Below are positions 32,282 through 45,748 of a DNA stretch of 64,000 nt, piece by piece. The DNA is taken from the NCBI GenBank assembly GCA_032821775.1, contig JAVLRN010000003.1, forward strand, positions 806,001 through 870,000, written 5' to 3'. A model generated the notes under the pieces. That model was not told the origin of the DNA and ran no database searches. It worked only from the letters and a program-made list of their open reading frames with translations. The position numbers were made by a program, and so were the translations under genes. Source of the stretch: Sanguinoderma infundibulare. Its lineage: Eukaryota; Basidiomycota; Agaricomycetes; Polyporales; Polyporaceae. Position 1 is the stretch's first letter. Each line of letters starts with the position of its first letter.

Positions 32282-35200
32282 TCACCATGCGCCGACTAAG
32301 GATACCCAGTCCTTGATCACAGTCGCTCGGTCTGTGCCAATCTGGCGGGTGACTTCGTTTTGACGAGCGATAGGCAGCTCCTCGAATGTCGCCAGCAGGT
32401 TTCCGTCCAGTATCCCCTTGGACAGTGGCCTCGAGACATACTCGTTTCTTACCATGCTGCTCCGTGTATCAGTCGCCGCGGCCCGATCTCGTCCGTTCGG
32501 AACCACTCACCGAAATGCCCTGGGGTTAAGGGCCGCCACATGTTGCACGGTGCGGATGAGCTGTCCCTGTAGCAAATGAAGGCGTTTGAACGCGTTTTCG
32601 TCCACATAAGTCAACGTGGTCAAGGAGCCGTCAACCGAACCTGGAGACTTCTTGTCAAAACGGGGTCCCAACGGACCGAAATACGAATGCTACGCACCGC
32701 AAATGAGGCGAGCCTGGGGTATTTCCGGGTCTCCGGCCTTCGGTCGTCGGGCCACAAGCAATGAGCTCCTATACTCTGTCTGGCCGTGGAATTCTGTGCG
32801 GGGAAGAAGGTGCTGCCCCCCCTTGGATTCGGGGTCTGCCAGCACGTCAGCTCGGGCCGACAGTCGGTAAAAATGCAGGAACGTCCATACCATGAGGATC
32901 GTACGCGTAAATCCTAATAATGCCCTCTTCGTCACAAGTCACAATAGACAAGCGACCGTCTGCGAAGAACAGGTCAGCTCTTGTGACGCAGCAGTGGCGC
33001 GGGTCCTTCCCGAGGATCACGAGCTTGTATGGGTCCTCCTGCTCACAGGAGCAAACCCAGTCAGCAGACAGCCGCCGCAACAATGCGCAGACGGCGCACC
33101 TGGAACGCGACAAACCAGACGCTCTTCACGGCGTCGCCAATCACCAGCAGGTTCTTGACCGCCCGTAAAGAGGTGACATACACCCCCACGTCGAGAAAAG
33201 CCACACCGACCAGGCGTTCATCCAAGTCGAACGCGCGCACGAATATCTAGCACAGCATGTAGCGTGGGTTTAGTGTTTCTGACGGAGGGCTCAAATGAAG
33301 GTACGACCGGAACCACCATACCTTTTGACCCATGGAAGAGACGAGGTAGCCGTTCATGCCACAAAGGAAGCTGACTGGCCCCTTCGCATCGTCGCGACAA
33401 AGGAGCTTCAGTCTCCACCAACGCTTGACGCTGTTGGTCGCGTCGGGCACGACTTCGACGATCTCGAAGACGTATACCTGGGGCAGGTTCTGGTAAGCCC
33501 TGGAGCCCTCGACTAACAGCGAAGTGGACTCACCGCCCCCTTGACTGCGAGATCCTCGCCTCGATTGATCGTGGTGCCGACTGCAATAAAGTCTTTCATT
33601 CCGGACTCCGTGCTCATGGTCTCAAGCGGCACGGACGCGACGCAGCTCACGAATTCATTCGCGGCGAACTCATACCTGCAAGCCCCGTCAGGTCCACATC
33701 CGCATCTGCCTACATGTGCGACGTACCCATCCATCGTAATCCAACCATCGGGTGAAATCAGCTCCAGCGTCGAGGTTTCACAGTAAGGGAACGAGATGTT
33801 CGAGCCTTGGATACCGTCGTCACCAGTTAGTGTCGGTCAGACAAGATATCAGGCACTAGACTATATAGGCTTACTATCAGGCTCCCAGATAATGTTGGCG
33901 TCCTCGTCATATGCCGCGAAGCGGTTCATGAAGGACGATGCGGCGACGATTAGAGAGGTCGAGGCCTCAAACACGACGTGTGAGTATGGCCGCGAGCGTG
34001 GAACAGAGCGCGCAGGCAGATGGGCGTCCAAGAGGACGCCAGGCATCCACTCGACCAGACTGGGGCCCTGAACGTCACATTGGTCAGCCCTGAACAGTTA
34101 AAGAGCCACATGAGCACACGTACTTCCTCAGAGTAGAGTAAGAAGTCCCCCTTCGACTCCCAAAGCGAACACGTCGTGAAGGCGTGCACGACGTTGTGGC
34201 CGGAGGGGAAGACGCGCACGCCACCTTTGTCAGTGGATACGATCCAGCATGGCCGATCGCCCGTGAAGAATACTCCAGAAAACGTCTGGCCTGGGACAGG
34301 GGAGGTCACGAACGGCAATAAAAGACGCGAGATGCGCTTCTGCTCGGCGAGCACGGACTTCTGCTCCTCTTCTGTGTGTTGTATATCAAACGCCTTCGAC
34401 TTGACCTTAATGAAATTGACAAGGAGTGTCGAGGATCGGGTTGAGGGCAGAGGATCCCCGGGCGGAGCCGCTGCAACAGCCTCGTAGATCCCCAGTTGGC
34501 CAGACCGTAGCAGCACCTGATGTGGATCATTGTCAATGTTCCAATGCATGTGGTGGCGACAAACATGACGACGTACAATGAGATGCGGGCGTGGATGTGA
34601 CTCTCCCAAAGGGGCAATGACGATTTGGTCGATGTCTAATTCCTGTGGCTTTCTTGGTGGATCCAGTGGCAGCGACAGCGCGGGAGGCTCCAACGAGTCG
34701 CTGATTACCGGGTCAAGGGTAGCCAAAATAGTCGTGGAGAACGCCAAAGTCAGCTTCGGCAACGTCCAAATCTGCCAAAACCGTGATCAGCTGAGGCCAC
34801 AAACCTCTTATGAATCACCCTCACCTCGACAACGCCTTGAGGACGAACGAGTACGAGCCAATGGCTCTTTGTTCCCGCGTTCATCGCGCCTTGCAGCGTC
34901 GACGTCGCGACTTCCGCCGGTGCCTCCTCGTTCAAAAACGTTTGGAACAGGCCAGTCGTGTCCGTGTAGAAGTAGCCAGCCAGGTACTTCGAGGTCTATT
35001 GACTTCTGTCAGTATGAAAATCAGCGGGCGATCCGGAAACACCATCATCACCTTCTCCCCCATGGGCGACATGTCCTTGCGTCGGATTTTACCCCGCTCG
35101 ATCTCGCCAATGAACAGCCCAATGGTGTCGTCCTCGCGGAGGATGAGTATGAAGGGGTCGCAGATACTGCACGACTTGATCCTTGGCCTCGCCGTGCTGC

Positions 35201-37798
35201 CATCGAGATCCTTAATGCTCTGCCGCTCCGTGCCGTCTACCTTACCTTGGTCAACGCCTTCCTTTGGAAAGCAGACACGTACGTACCAGGTTCGAGCACC
35301 CTGATCACGTTGGTGACATTGAACATCACGTGAAGAACCGCAGTTCCTTGGAAGAACGGTGCAGCACCAAGCGTTACTCCAGGTATTCGGGTGGTGATGG
35401 TGATGTCCGACTGGGAGGAGCGCGTAGCAATCTGGTGGAGGAACGACCGTCAGCCACTCTCGACGTAGAATGGCTCGGTACTGCACGTACTCGAGACAAG
35501 CCTGGTGAGGGGTTCGCGTCTGTGCTTATGATGACTGTATCGTTGTCCGAGTGGAACGGATTGGTGGGTCGCTCAAAGGTCGTACCGCTGGTCTTCACCT
35601 GCTGTCGAATCGGCAGCGACCACATGCCGCGACCTCCGCCAATCGCATGCAGCTTGCGCTTCGATCGCGTCGGCATGTCCTTCTGGAAGAGGTTGAAGCT
35701 GCCCAGATGCCCCGACCCGGTTGCGGTGATAAGCTCCGGGATCTGTCGGTCCTGTTCGGTTGTCAGCAACGAAAAAAGCAGACGAAAGCGGGCCAGCTCA
35801 CCCCGTTCCGAGACAGTCCGAACGCGATGTCGGATATTGGACCGTGGGCGGGTACGGCGTCGCAAAGCGAGAGGTGGATGACAGTGCGCGTACGGACCTT
35901 GTCGATCACACCATTCATCGCGCCATTAGCCGCAGGCTTGTCCGCTACAATGGACGGACCGTAGAGATCTAAATGATGTGTATCGTAATAGTATACACCA
36001 CGGTTACACAGCAATACAGCTCACCTTCGTCGTCATCCATCATGTCCATGGTATTCGATGTGTCTACGACGGCGGCAGGCCCGTCGGCCATTTCTACATC
36101 CTCTTCCGGCATCTCCTCTTCTACCTTGGCCGTCTTCAGGAGAACCGATGGGCCGACGATGCTCCCGATGAAGATATGGTCGTCTCCAATCCTCTTCACA
36201 ACGGCTGGGACAGTTGTCCTGGCGAGCGCAGACGACATAGACAGCCTCGACACAGCCCTTCCATCTTGTATGAGCTCGACTGGGTAGACAGTGCCGTCCT
36301 TCAAAACGAGAAACAGCTTCCTCTCGTCGACAAACGCAAAACGCGTCCCTTCCAGCTGTAGGTCACGCGCCTGCTCCTGTGGCGTGAGGGAGGGCATTGG
36401 CAGGTCGCTCACCCTCGGAGGCCAGCCGTTGATGGGAAGAATGACACGGCGTCCGGACTGGTCGACGAACAAGATAGCGTTGCTGGCGAGGATGACGACG
36501 CCTCCGATAGCCTTGGAGCAGGGTGTCAAGGCGAAGCAGTCGTAAGGCAGCCCGTCCACGGCGGTGATCACCGGGTAGTTGTTCGTGACGAGGTCGAGGG
36601 TGAAGATATAGAGGCCGACAGTGTCCTTGAACTCTTTTAGTCGCCTATAGCCCGATGAGCCAGTATTAAAATGGCAAAAAGGGCGCCGATACTCACCCGG
36701 TCCACGTCTGCTGACTCTGGCAAAGCACGGCAACGGTCGGATTGTGGAATCCAGGGAGGAAGGCGAAGTCGATGACGTTGCGGATGCGTTTGTCGACGTC
36801 GTTGGTGAGGTCGAGCACGAAGCTGGGAGAGTAGGGGACGTCCCGGGCTTGGCTGGCCTCCTGGTCCATGATGTCCAGTTCCGCTTGGCTCTGGTAGAAT
36901 GGGAGGATTGCCAGGGAGTCTTTGGGGAGAGAAAGAGCAGCGCATCGGGATAACGGGTCAACGCGCAACTCTGCTCGGAATAAAGACGAGTCGATGGCCA
37001 TCTATACGCAGAACAAGCGGTTAGTCGACGGTGAAGGAAGAGTTGGTAGAGTACGGACCAGCTGAGGAGCCCTCTCGTACGTATGAATAGAGACCGTAAT
37101 GACATCGTGTATTGAAGGCGACCATTCGAGAAGGGCAATCTGCGTCCGAGGTGAGAGAAAAAGAACTAGAGGGGCACCAGTGGACCACGCACCTTGGCAT
37201 CCTTGAAGGACACCAAAAGCCTGTCCAACTGGTCGTCGAGCGAGTGAATCGTCCGTACCGCTTCGAGACCAGTGACCGTGCCATGCAGTCGATGTTCGCG
37301 AATAAGATAGAAGCGGTTGACAGTGGGTAGGTGGGCTGTGCCGTTCACACCAGCGGACTGGGGGCAACATGAAGAGCGGGTCAGCGAACTGCCACTCGCG
37401 CACGCACTCGACGATGTGGGACAACGAAGGATAGCATTCGTGGTGGTCTGCGACAAGGCAATAACAACTGGATACCTCGAATTCACCTTGACTGTGCCCA
37501 TGTTCACGAAACCCTCGCCCGACGTGTCCATCTCGACCTCGCCCTCGACGGCCTCGGTCCCCTTGCGCACTGCTGCGCGTCGCTCCTTCTCATCCTCCTT
37601 CTGTGCGGACACCGGTGCGGGCTCTTCCCTGACTTCGAAGATCCTGAGTAGGCTTGAACGGGCGACGACGACGTTGAAGAGTGTCTGGCTTGCTTGCGAC
37701 GAGGGGCCCGGGTCGGATAGCGTGGAGTGTGTAAATTTGAGGCATGCTGCGAACTCCACGCCGCTGGCAGGTAGGATTTCCTGGCGGAGGGCATGCAT
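32282..37798 (-). CDS. CFT1: CFT1/CPSF160, large subunit of the mRNA cleavage and polyadenylation factor
   Basis: CFT1 is a nuclear beta-propeller protein that scaffolds the poly(A)-signal-recognition module of CPF/CPSF. Twenty-one exons can be chained in one frame to 1,435 residues, the usual size. In transcription order: 37798-37487, 37357-37193, 37139-37059, 37001-36697, 36644-36025, 35968-35802, 35751-35491, 35431-35287, 35236-35052, 34995-34825, 34771-34577, 34516-34124, 34067-33875, 33805-33727, 33675-33534, 33477-33322, 33246-33100, 33038-32891, 32835-32698, 32640-32511, 32456-32282. Diagnostic blocks are HRLHGTVTGLEAV and LDRLLVSFKDAKIALLEWS near the N-terminus, GTAVLHVMFNVTNVIRVLEP in the middle, and CCVTRADLFFADGRLSIVT and GGQHLLPRTEFHGQTEYR near the C-terminus. 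An acidic insert (EEEMPEEDVEMADG) lies in exon 5. The start is the ATG before ALRQEILPASGVEF, as in other fungi. It shares a 373-bp divergent promoter with the PPR gene. Confidence 0.95.
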
Positions 37799-38171
37799 GT
37801 TTTGAATGCTGTTCTGTTGCTGTTAGTCCGTCGACGTCCACGACGAGCAGAACGAGGTACTGTATGTAGCACAAGATGTTGAATGCTCGAAGATTGGATT
37901 ACATAATGGCTCCTGCGTCAAGGCTGGACAGACGCTGACCCTGTTAGGCAGGTGGGGTGGAGACGGGCGGGATCGGAAGATGGATTGCCGGAGGAACGCG
38001 AACGAGGAGCCGAAGGCCGGTGGTGGTCGTGTCCTCCTCTGGTCGGTTTTTTGCTCTTTGGCCACCATCTCGCTCAGAGTCGCTGCCAGAACCCGCAGGG
38101 CTTTTCCCCGTACCCTTTTCCCTCTTCCAGGCTAGTCGTGGGCAGCAGCTGGCTTGTATGCCATCTCTGCC
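37799..38171. promoter_or_regulatory. Shared divergent promoter of CFT1 and the PPR gene
   Basis: Only 373 bp separate the two start codons. No TATA box is evident; the region is GC-rich with runs such as GGTGGTGG. Sharing of elements is inferred from the spacing. Confidence 0.5.
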
Positions 38172-41100
38172 ATGCTTCCAAAAGTAGCCAATCAGCTCTT
38201 CCACCACACCCATAGGGCCGTTGTCGCCGTCCAGAACCAGACTGGACATACGCTCCGCAATGTCCTCCAGCTTCAGTCCTCTTCTGGCTCGTCCACTGCC
38301 GTAACCAGCTGGGGAACCTCAGTCTCAAGTGGTTCTGGTCACAGCGGCCCGGGTCCCTCCAAGTTCCACCCCAATGGCCGTCTTCATACCACTCACCCCG
38401 TCAGTATTACTCTCACAGTACTCCTTCTTCCATCGCTGACGTACCATCCAGCAGGGCACTCCCATATCTTCCACCCAAGTTCGAGAACGCGTCGACAAGC
38501 TCTCCGCCTTTCGTGTCCCATCTTCTCAACGCTCTCAGCACCTCGCTGCCGAAACTACTTCCGACCCCTCTCAGCTCATCCGTTCTGGCTTCGGCACGTA
38601 CGCCACCCTTATCAACACCCTCACCGATCGTGACTTCGAGAACCATGAGGCCGTCCGTCGAGCCGAGGCTCGCCTTCGTCGCCGCCGTCGCGCTGCTCTT
38701 GATGATAACGTCGAGGAAGAGGAAAAGCGGATCGCTAGCCTTCGCGGTGACTCCCATTTCAAGTCCGCCTTCGCCCTCTTTCAGACCGCTGCCGTCAACC
38801 CCAACTCCAAGTTCCCCCTCCAAGTCTACAACAAGCTTCTTCGTTCTTGTGCCATCCACGCCAATGTCGACGCCGCTTCCGTCGTCTACTCCCACCTCGA
38901 GAGGCGCCCCGATATCATTCCCGATGCACAGACCTTTATCAGCCTCATAGAGACATTTGCCGCCCGTTACGACCTCAAAGGTGCAGAGAGCATGTTCGAC
39001 AAGTTCAAGGACGCATCTTCCTCCGACCGCATTCAGTGGTCCATAGACGCCATCGCCCCCAAGTCAGATCTCGAGGATGTGCCATACAAACAGCGTGCGT
39101 CTCAAACCGCCGTCTGGAACGAGATGCTCGCCGCCTACTTCCGCTGCGGACAACCGTCAGAAGCCCTCCGTTTACTCGAGCAGATGATGGACTCTCCCGT
39201 CGGAGAGACCTTCCTCTCAACCGACGTTCCCCTTCCCACCTCATCCACCTTCGCTCGTGCAATCACCGGCTTCTGCCAGGCCGGCGATGTCTCCACCGCA
39301 TTGGCTTGGTTCGAGCGCATGCTCCTGCAGGAGAACCCGTCCGACGATCCCGACGCACCCACCCGTGTTCCTCATCGTCCCGACGCGTCGACTTGGACCA
39401 TCATGTTTGACGCCTTGGCCGACGAAGGCATGGTCGCGGAGGCGAATAGGTTGTTTGTCCGTTGGCAGATCATCGCTTCCCAGGAGGGCACTGCTGTCTG
39501 GAGTGACCACCGCGACTCTGTTCTCGCGGCTAACCTCAGGCTAATGGACACGCGCCAGGATTTGGGGCCGGCAAAGGCACACGAACTGTTGGACTTCTTG
39601 GCAGGTCATGTCCTTCCCTGGGACATTGAAAGCGGGCACTTCACTTTCTATCGGGACACCTCTCGTTCCCTCTGCCAGAGACTAGTCATGCAGTATTGGA
39701 ATAGGGGACACAGGGACGAGGCGCTAGACCTTGCTAGTCGGATCGCTACACGACAACACGATGTTATCCGACATGGTCAGGCCGAGCGCAAGTTCGACGC
39801 GACACAGTCGCAGAGGAGGATCGAGGGCACTCGTCGCTTCGCTGCTGACTTGACGTCGGAGATCCTCCTCCAGATCACTCCCAGTGCTCCGTTGTCGCAC
39901 TTCCTTCGGCTGTCAGCCCTTCTTACGCACGTCGGTGCGCTGGTCCCCGCCCCGCTCTCAGAGTTCTGCCTCAATGCCTACGCGTTCCAGCGCGCTAGTC
40001 CAACCCTCTCTCTTGCCATCAAGGAATGGGAGGCGTTGTTGGACGTTATCATCGCCAGCGACACCGACCCCGCCGCCACTCTCAATACATTGGTTGATGA
40101 TCTCCTCCTCCACTCGGTCGACATCACTACGTTCAACGACAACTCGAAGAACCACCTCGTTCGCAATCTCGCTTCGGGCGACATCAACTCCGCGACGTTG
40201 CTCGCTCAGCTCGGTGAACCTTTTACTAGTCGTCTGGCTGACCTTCAACGCGCGCCCCCGGCGGTCTCCCTGCAATCATCCGAGGTTCAATCACCCAAGG
40301 AAGACATCCCCGGTTCTCCTCTTACGTCCTCCCACTCCTCTGGTCGTATTGACACCGCTCATAGTCAGCATGTTGCCGAATTCTACCCGGGCGGAAACAA
40401 GGCCTCCGTCCTCATGGCATTCCAGCGGTTCAAGTCTGGCGCGGACAAGAGCATCTTCCCTCGTCCTATCGTATTGGCTCGCCTCATCAGCGCGCTCGGT
40501 CGTCTTGGCGAAGTTGAGAAGATTTACCAAGTGTACGACGCTGCCCAGGTTGTTCTTCAGTCTTTAGAGAGCACAAAGGAGCGGCAAACGGGCAGCTGGT
40601 TCGTCATTGAGGACCATATGATCATCGGTTTAGCGCATGCGGGCGATATCGAGGCAGCTCACGCTCACCGGCAGCGTATCCTTCACCAAGGCCGCGCGCC
40701 CTCCGCGGATGCATATGGTGCTCTCATCCTACACGTCAAGGACACCACGGACGACACTTCCAACGCGATGGCACTCTTCACGGAGTCCCGGAACTTTGGC
40801 GTTACCCCCAACATCTTCATGTATAACACGATCATCTCGAAGCTTGCCAAGGCACGCAAGGCCGACTATGCTCTCCAGCTATTCCAAGAAATGAAGACGC
40901 AGGACATCCAACCGACCTCCGTTACCTATGGTGCCGTCATTGCCGCATGCTGCCGTGTTGGTGATGCCGCTTCCGCCGAGGTTCTGTTCCAGGAGATGAA
41001 GAGTGAGCCGACATTCAAACCCCGCGTTCCGCCGTACAATACCATGATGCAACTCTACACGCATACAAAGCCCGACCGTAGTCGCGTTCTGCATTACTAC

Positions 41101-41981
41101 AATGAACTGTTGGCCGCTGGCGTCCAGCCCACGGCTCACACGTACAAGGTATGTTGACTGCAGTCCTGTGATGCACACCATAGTGACATACCTTTCATTC
41201 AGCTCCTCATTGACGCCTACGGCAGCATCGAGCCTGTCGACATCGCGGCCATGGAGACGGTTTTCGAAGATTTGGTGGCAGATCGCTTTGTCTCCGTTCA
41301 GGGCACTCACTGGGCAGCTCTTATCAACGCCTGGGGCTGTGTCCGGAAGGATCTCGACAAGGCTCTCGCTACATTCGACTCTATCGCCACGCACACTTCT
41401 ACGAGCCGGTCCAGTTCCTCTCCAATCCCTGACGCTGTTGTTTACGAGGCGTTGATCAACACATTGGTTACGCTCCGTCGCATGGACCTCGTCCCGACCT
41501 ACTTGGAGCGTCTCCAGTCCAGCGGCGTCCACATGACGGCATACATCGCCAACCTGCTCATCAAGGGTTACGCGTCTGTCAACGAGATCGAGCGGTCGCG
41601 TGAGATCTTCGAGTCTCTACAAGACCCTCAGGACGGTGTGGCTGCACCTCACAACCATGTCCCCCACCAAAACAAGCAGTCAAACGTTCTCCCGGTGCCA
41701 GCTGGAACTCCTGTGTATCGCGAGGTGAGCATCCAGTGTATTGCATAGGGTGCAAACGAGCTCACGTGTGGCATTTGTAGCCTTCGACCTGGGAAGCAAT
41801 GGTACGCGGCGAACTTGGCAACGGTGAACGTGATCGTGCGATTGCCTTGCTGCAGCGGTTGCAGGCGAGGATGTTCCCTCCAGCTGTTTACCAGCGGATT
41901 AGTGGTATCATGCTGGACGATTCCGTTTCACCCTGGGCTCAGTCCGACGTCTCACCCTCGAGCCCCAGCCTCTCATCGTAA
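38172..41981 (+). CDS. Pentatricopeptide-repeat protein, probably mitochondrial
   Basis: Exons 38172-38399, 38452-41148, 41203-41724 and 41781-41981 give 1,215 residues. PPR proteins bind organellar RNA one base per helical repeat and control its processing or translation. Repeats of about 35 residues are clear around residues 830-1,000, for example NIFMYNTIISKLAKARKADY, TYGAVIAACCRVGDAASAEV and PPYNTMMQLYTH, each followed by an LFQEMK-type second helix. Earlier, weaker repeats lie around 200-400. The N-terminus (MLPKVANQLFHHTHRAV) is basic and lacks acidic residues, as expected for mitochondrial import. The first intron was placed to bypass a stop at 38,437. It resembles the large Dmr1-like PPR class, but the exact orthologue is not identifiable here. 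Confidence 0.85.
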
Positions 41982-42189
41982 TACGGTCGTGACAGGCTGG
42001 TTCCTTCACGTTTGCTCTTCAGCTGCTCGGACATCTTTAGCTCATTGTATACTAGCCCCTGACATGATGCTTAAAGTAGAAATAGTGTATCAGTAGTAAT
42101 ATCTATAGGTCATATGTTCCGCTAGACGTAGATTACAATCCAATGACGCGCACGAGCACTTAACGAACTAACTAACTAAAATGTACATA

Positions 42190-44416
42190 CTAGTCGATAC
42201 GGTCGCCCTTGCGCAAATATCCCCCTTCTCTCGCATCGTCCGAGTCAGCCAGCATGCGCCTCACCCCAAGAACCAGACCGACGACGCCAATGACTGCGAA
42301 GAACGCGGTGTGCCACGGGTTCTCGACGACGTAAGTCTCCACACTGATCAGCTTGCTGTTCAAGTACTGCGATGGCGAAGTCAAGAGATGAGTGAACATA
42401 ACAGAGGATCCGGACGTACTCTCGCAAGGCGCTCGACAATGTTCTCGGAATGTTTGTACGAAAGCGTGTCGGTCGCGGCGCCGTTGATGGTTGGGAACAA
42501 GCTGGCAGACGTGAGCTCGACTTTCTCCCCGAACGGATCAACATCATAGTAGACAAGTCTCTGCGAAGCCCATCAGCGAATGTCTGCTGTGCATGTGCCA
42601 CGAATACGCACAGAGTGGTTTGCGACGATGGGTCTGGGCAGGTGGGCCGCCTTGATGCCATACATGCTCTTCAACCAGTCGCCCCACTTGTCAGCATCCA
42701 TCCAGGTGAAGACGACCGGGGGCTTCTCCTTTGCGTCGCGCCACTTGCGTGCGAGGTCGGTAACCTCCTTTGATGTCCGCTGGAGGTCCGCCTGGGCGGC
42801 GGCAGCGATGACGACAAGTGGCTTATGCGGCGCGTTCATCACGTCCTGGAAGTTGTCCGAGTCGAGCTCAAGAGCGCCCGGGAGACGGTTGCGGAGCAGC
42901 TTCAGTGCCGAGGTTGCATTCGTTAGAACACATCTCAATCGGACGAAATGGCACCTACCCAGTTCACGAGTTCCTGTCGCTCCTCGTTGGTGGCAATAGG
43001 TCGGGAAAAGGTGTGCATAGCAGTAGGAGCAGTGGAATCATGGTCCTTGAGAGCAAGGATAGCGGCAGTTCCAGGCTTGATGTTGAAGTGCTCATAGAAC
43101 GAGACGGAGGTGGAAGTATACATTGCAGGAGACCCAAACAAAACGTTGGAGGCCTCGATGACTTGTTTCTATGGTCGGTGTCAGATAGGATTGCCTTGCA
43201 AGATCAAAGAAACTTACGAATATGGCCTTGTCATTGGGGGAGTGCAGAAAGAGGTAGAGGACGGGGTGCTCGGCGACACGGGTCTCAAGTTCGGCGAAGT
43301 TGAGTTCTTGTATACCGCTGGAATGGAAACTGCTGTGAATACGATACCTAGCGCAGAAGGCATGTAGGATGCATACGGGCCAGACACTTTTTCAGCAAAC
43401 GCCCTGAGGAGATCGAGCTTGCGACCGCCGGAGTACTCAGTCTTTGCGCCATTGCGGCCGTAGTAGTGAAGCATGGGGTATCCGTTAATGCCCTCCTTCC
43501 TGCAGAGAGCACTATGGGCCTCGCAATTGACTTCAGCTATGGTGAGCCTGTGCTTCATGAGGCCACCGAGCTGAGTCCAAGTCGGGGCGAGCTTCTTGCA
43601 GTGACCACACCTATGGACTTTGTGTGAGGAAAGTTAAGGTGGTCGGGTAGGGAGAGACGTACCAGGGGGCGAAGAACTTGACAAATACATGGCCCTTGTC
43701 AATGGTCTCCTGGAAGTTGTTCTCGTCGAGCGAAAGGACAATGCCACGAGGATTGGCATCGGGATGGGATGCGACTTGATCCAAAAGGTCGTCCTTGTCG
43801 GACGTGGCCAGGAGTGGAACGTCCACTTTGGTTGGTTCGGGAGGCGGAGGAGGGTTGTGGGGTTCGGCGTGGGCGGCGATGTAGTTTGTGAGAATGTCAA
43901 TATCCCTAGACTGTTTGAAGGTTTCGATGTATTTTCCGTTCTTGTATAAATTCATCTGGGGGTATCCATCGACTTTGTTTTTGCGGCAGAGGTCTGGCCG
44001 ATACGTCAGACGGCCGGAAGGGGAAGAGAGGAAGAGAGGGACAGACCACCGTGCACAGCACAGTTGACTTGGGCGAGATGGATGCCCGGATCGGCTTTCT
44101 TCTCATTAGCCTCGACGAGCTTAGTCCATGTTGGAAGGAAGTCTCTGCAATGACGGCAGTAGGGAGAGAAATGTTCGATGAACCTGAAGGAGGACGAGCA
44201 ATGGGACGTTCCGGAGGGAAGGATGGTGAGGGAGAGGCGACGGATGGGACAAGAAGAGAAGAAGGCGTACCAGACACCGTCGGCAGTGGTAGACTCGAAG
44301 TCGTCTGGAGTGAGGACCAAAAGTTCTGTGTCGGAAGACTGGACGGGGAGAGCGGCGGAGGCTAGGATGACGGAGGAGACGAGAAGAGAGAAGGGAAGCC
44401 TCGCGAAGGCGAGCAT
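42190..44416 (-). CDS. Membrane-anchored protein disulfide isomerase-like protein with two thioredoxin domains
   Basis: Nine exons (44416-44271, 44183-44050, 43993-43663, 43610-43377, 43329-43218, 43168-42959, 42899-42612, 42560-42420, 42366-42190) give 590 residues. A signal peptide (residues 1-26) precedes a thioredoxin domain with the active site CRHC (58-61) and a second with CGHC (205-208) in the classical WCGHCKKLAPTW setting. Redox-inactive thioredoxin-like regions follow. A single membrane helix near 550-569 is followed by a short basic tail, KGDRID at the end. It should act in the endoplasmic reticulum in disulfide formation or reduction. The membrane anchor is like the TMX group rather than soluble PDI, which ends in HDEL/KDEL. 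The first active site, with Arg-His between the cysteines, is unusual. Confidence 0.85.
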
Positions 44417-44650
44417 CGCAACAGCTGGCCGAGCCGACCCAAGCGGAAGGGGAGAAGATAAGTTAGAGAACGTGTGCAAGCAGAGCAAGTAAGTCGGCTG
44501 GCGAGGACGTGGACTGACGAGGACACGGTGGACTGGCGAGTGCAAGGACCGTCTGCGCAGCTGCCGATCCGGTGGCTGTACTGGCCGATGACCTCGGCTG
44601 ACCCTGGGCTGACCTCCAGTCTTAGCCCTCGTTAGCCTCTCTCATCCATC
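44417..44650. promoter_or_regulatory. Shared divergent promoter of the PDI-like gene and CGI121
   Basis: The 234 bp between the two start codons contain GGCTGACC twice within 20 bp (about 44,596-44,614) and two copies of GGACTGRCGAGK (about 44,510 and 44,530). No TATA box is seen. Confidence 0.5.
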
Positions 44651-45419
44651 ATGCAGACATTTCGCTATCCACACTTCCCGCCAGAGCTCTCAGCAATTCA
44701 CGTCGCTCTCTTCACCAACGTCACCAATCCTGCCCATATCCGCTCCCGCATCGTCCGCGCCAGCCAACTCCAAGGTCCGGATGGCGACGCAGAGCGTGAT
44801 GCGGTTAACTTCGCCTTCATAGATGCTCGCCTCGTAAGTACTACCAACAGACTCTCCCCCACAAGTCGGTCTTCATGCTCAGTCAAGATCTGCAGCCTCT
44901 TACACCTCCAAACAGCCGTGTCCCAAGCAATTCTTGCCCAAGCACAGGGCTCATTGCGCACAAAAACCGTCCATTCCGAGATCCTCTGGGCCCTCAACCC
45001 TACCAACAATGTGCTCCTCTTGTCTTCTACTTCTTCTCAGAAATATCTGAAAAATGCAATCATATAGATCACTGAAGCGATCCGACGATATGGTGTGGCA
45101 GACAGCACGACCTGCCTCATCCTAGTCCGCATTTCCCCTCCAGATCTGGACAACGTCCAGCACCTCATGACTTCTGTCGTCTCTGGCACGCTCACAACCC
45201 TCCAAGAGCTGTCTAATATCACCGATTGGACCTCTGTCAAGAAAGCATGTTTCCCTCCCCTAGTCGTAGCCTTTCATGTCTCACCGACGTCTCCTCCAGT
45301 ACCACAAGCTCAATGGTGAACCTGCACTCAAAGCAGTCGCCCACGATCGCGCACAAGAGCGTGTCGTCGTGAATGAGATCGTCACAAGCACTGTCGCCAT
45401 GAAAAGTGTCTCGGCGTGA
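44651..45419 (+). CDS. CGI121: CGI121, subunit of the KEOPS/EKC tRNA-modification complex
   Basis: Exons 44651-44833, 44888-45010, 45068-45244 and 45300-45419 give 200 residues. CGI121 (TPRKB in animals) binds Bud32 in KEOPS, which adds threonylcarbamoyl to A37 of ANN-decoding tRNAs, and recruits tRNA. Typical blocks are HVALFTNVTN, LHLQTAVSQAIL, LRTKTVHSEILWALNPTNN, the conserved ITEAIRRYGV, and YHKLNGEP with a C-terminal VAMKSV. Intron 3 keeps the frame only with a GC donor (GCATGT at 45,245); the nearby GT donors lead to a premature stop or the wrong phase. The family is short and this length is usual. Divergent from the PDI-like gene. Confidence 0.9.
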
Positions 45420-45748
45420 CCAAGTACCCTCCAGAGTCTGTTCCCTTATCTCGTCAGCCACTCTGTACTTACGCACATGGTACTAGAGTGGCGATCAGCA
45501 GCAAGTGCCCCCACCGAGCATCGACAATGTGTGCCACATTTTCCGAGGCGTCCCGAGCGAACATCTAGTCTGGTCTGTACGCTTAGAGCACCGATGTATA
45601 CAAAAGATGCATCATACGGTTGAAACATTTTCCAGTTGCCTTACTCTTGTCCCATCACTTGCCTTTGTGTGTCTCTTCCCCAGTTCTGGAACGGCTTCAG
45701 AGTAGGTTTGTCCTATTCGCTTGTTTTGGTAAGGTGATGATTTAGGAC

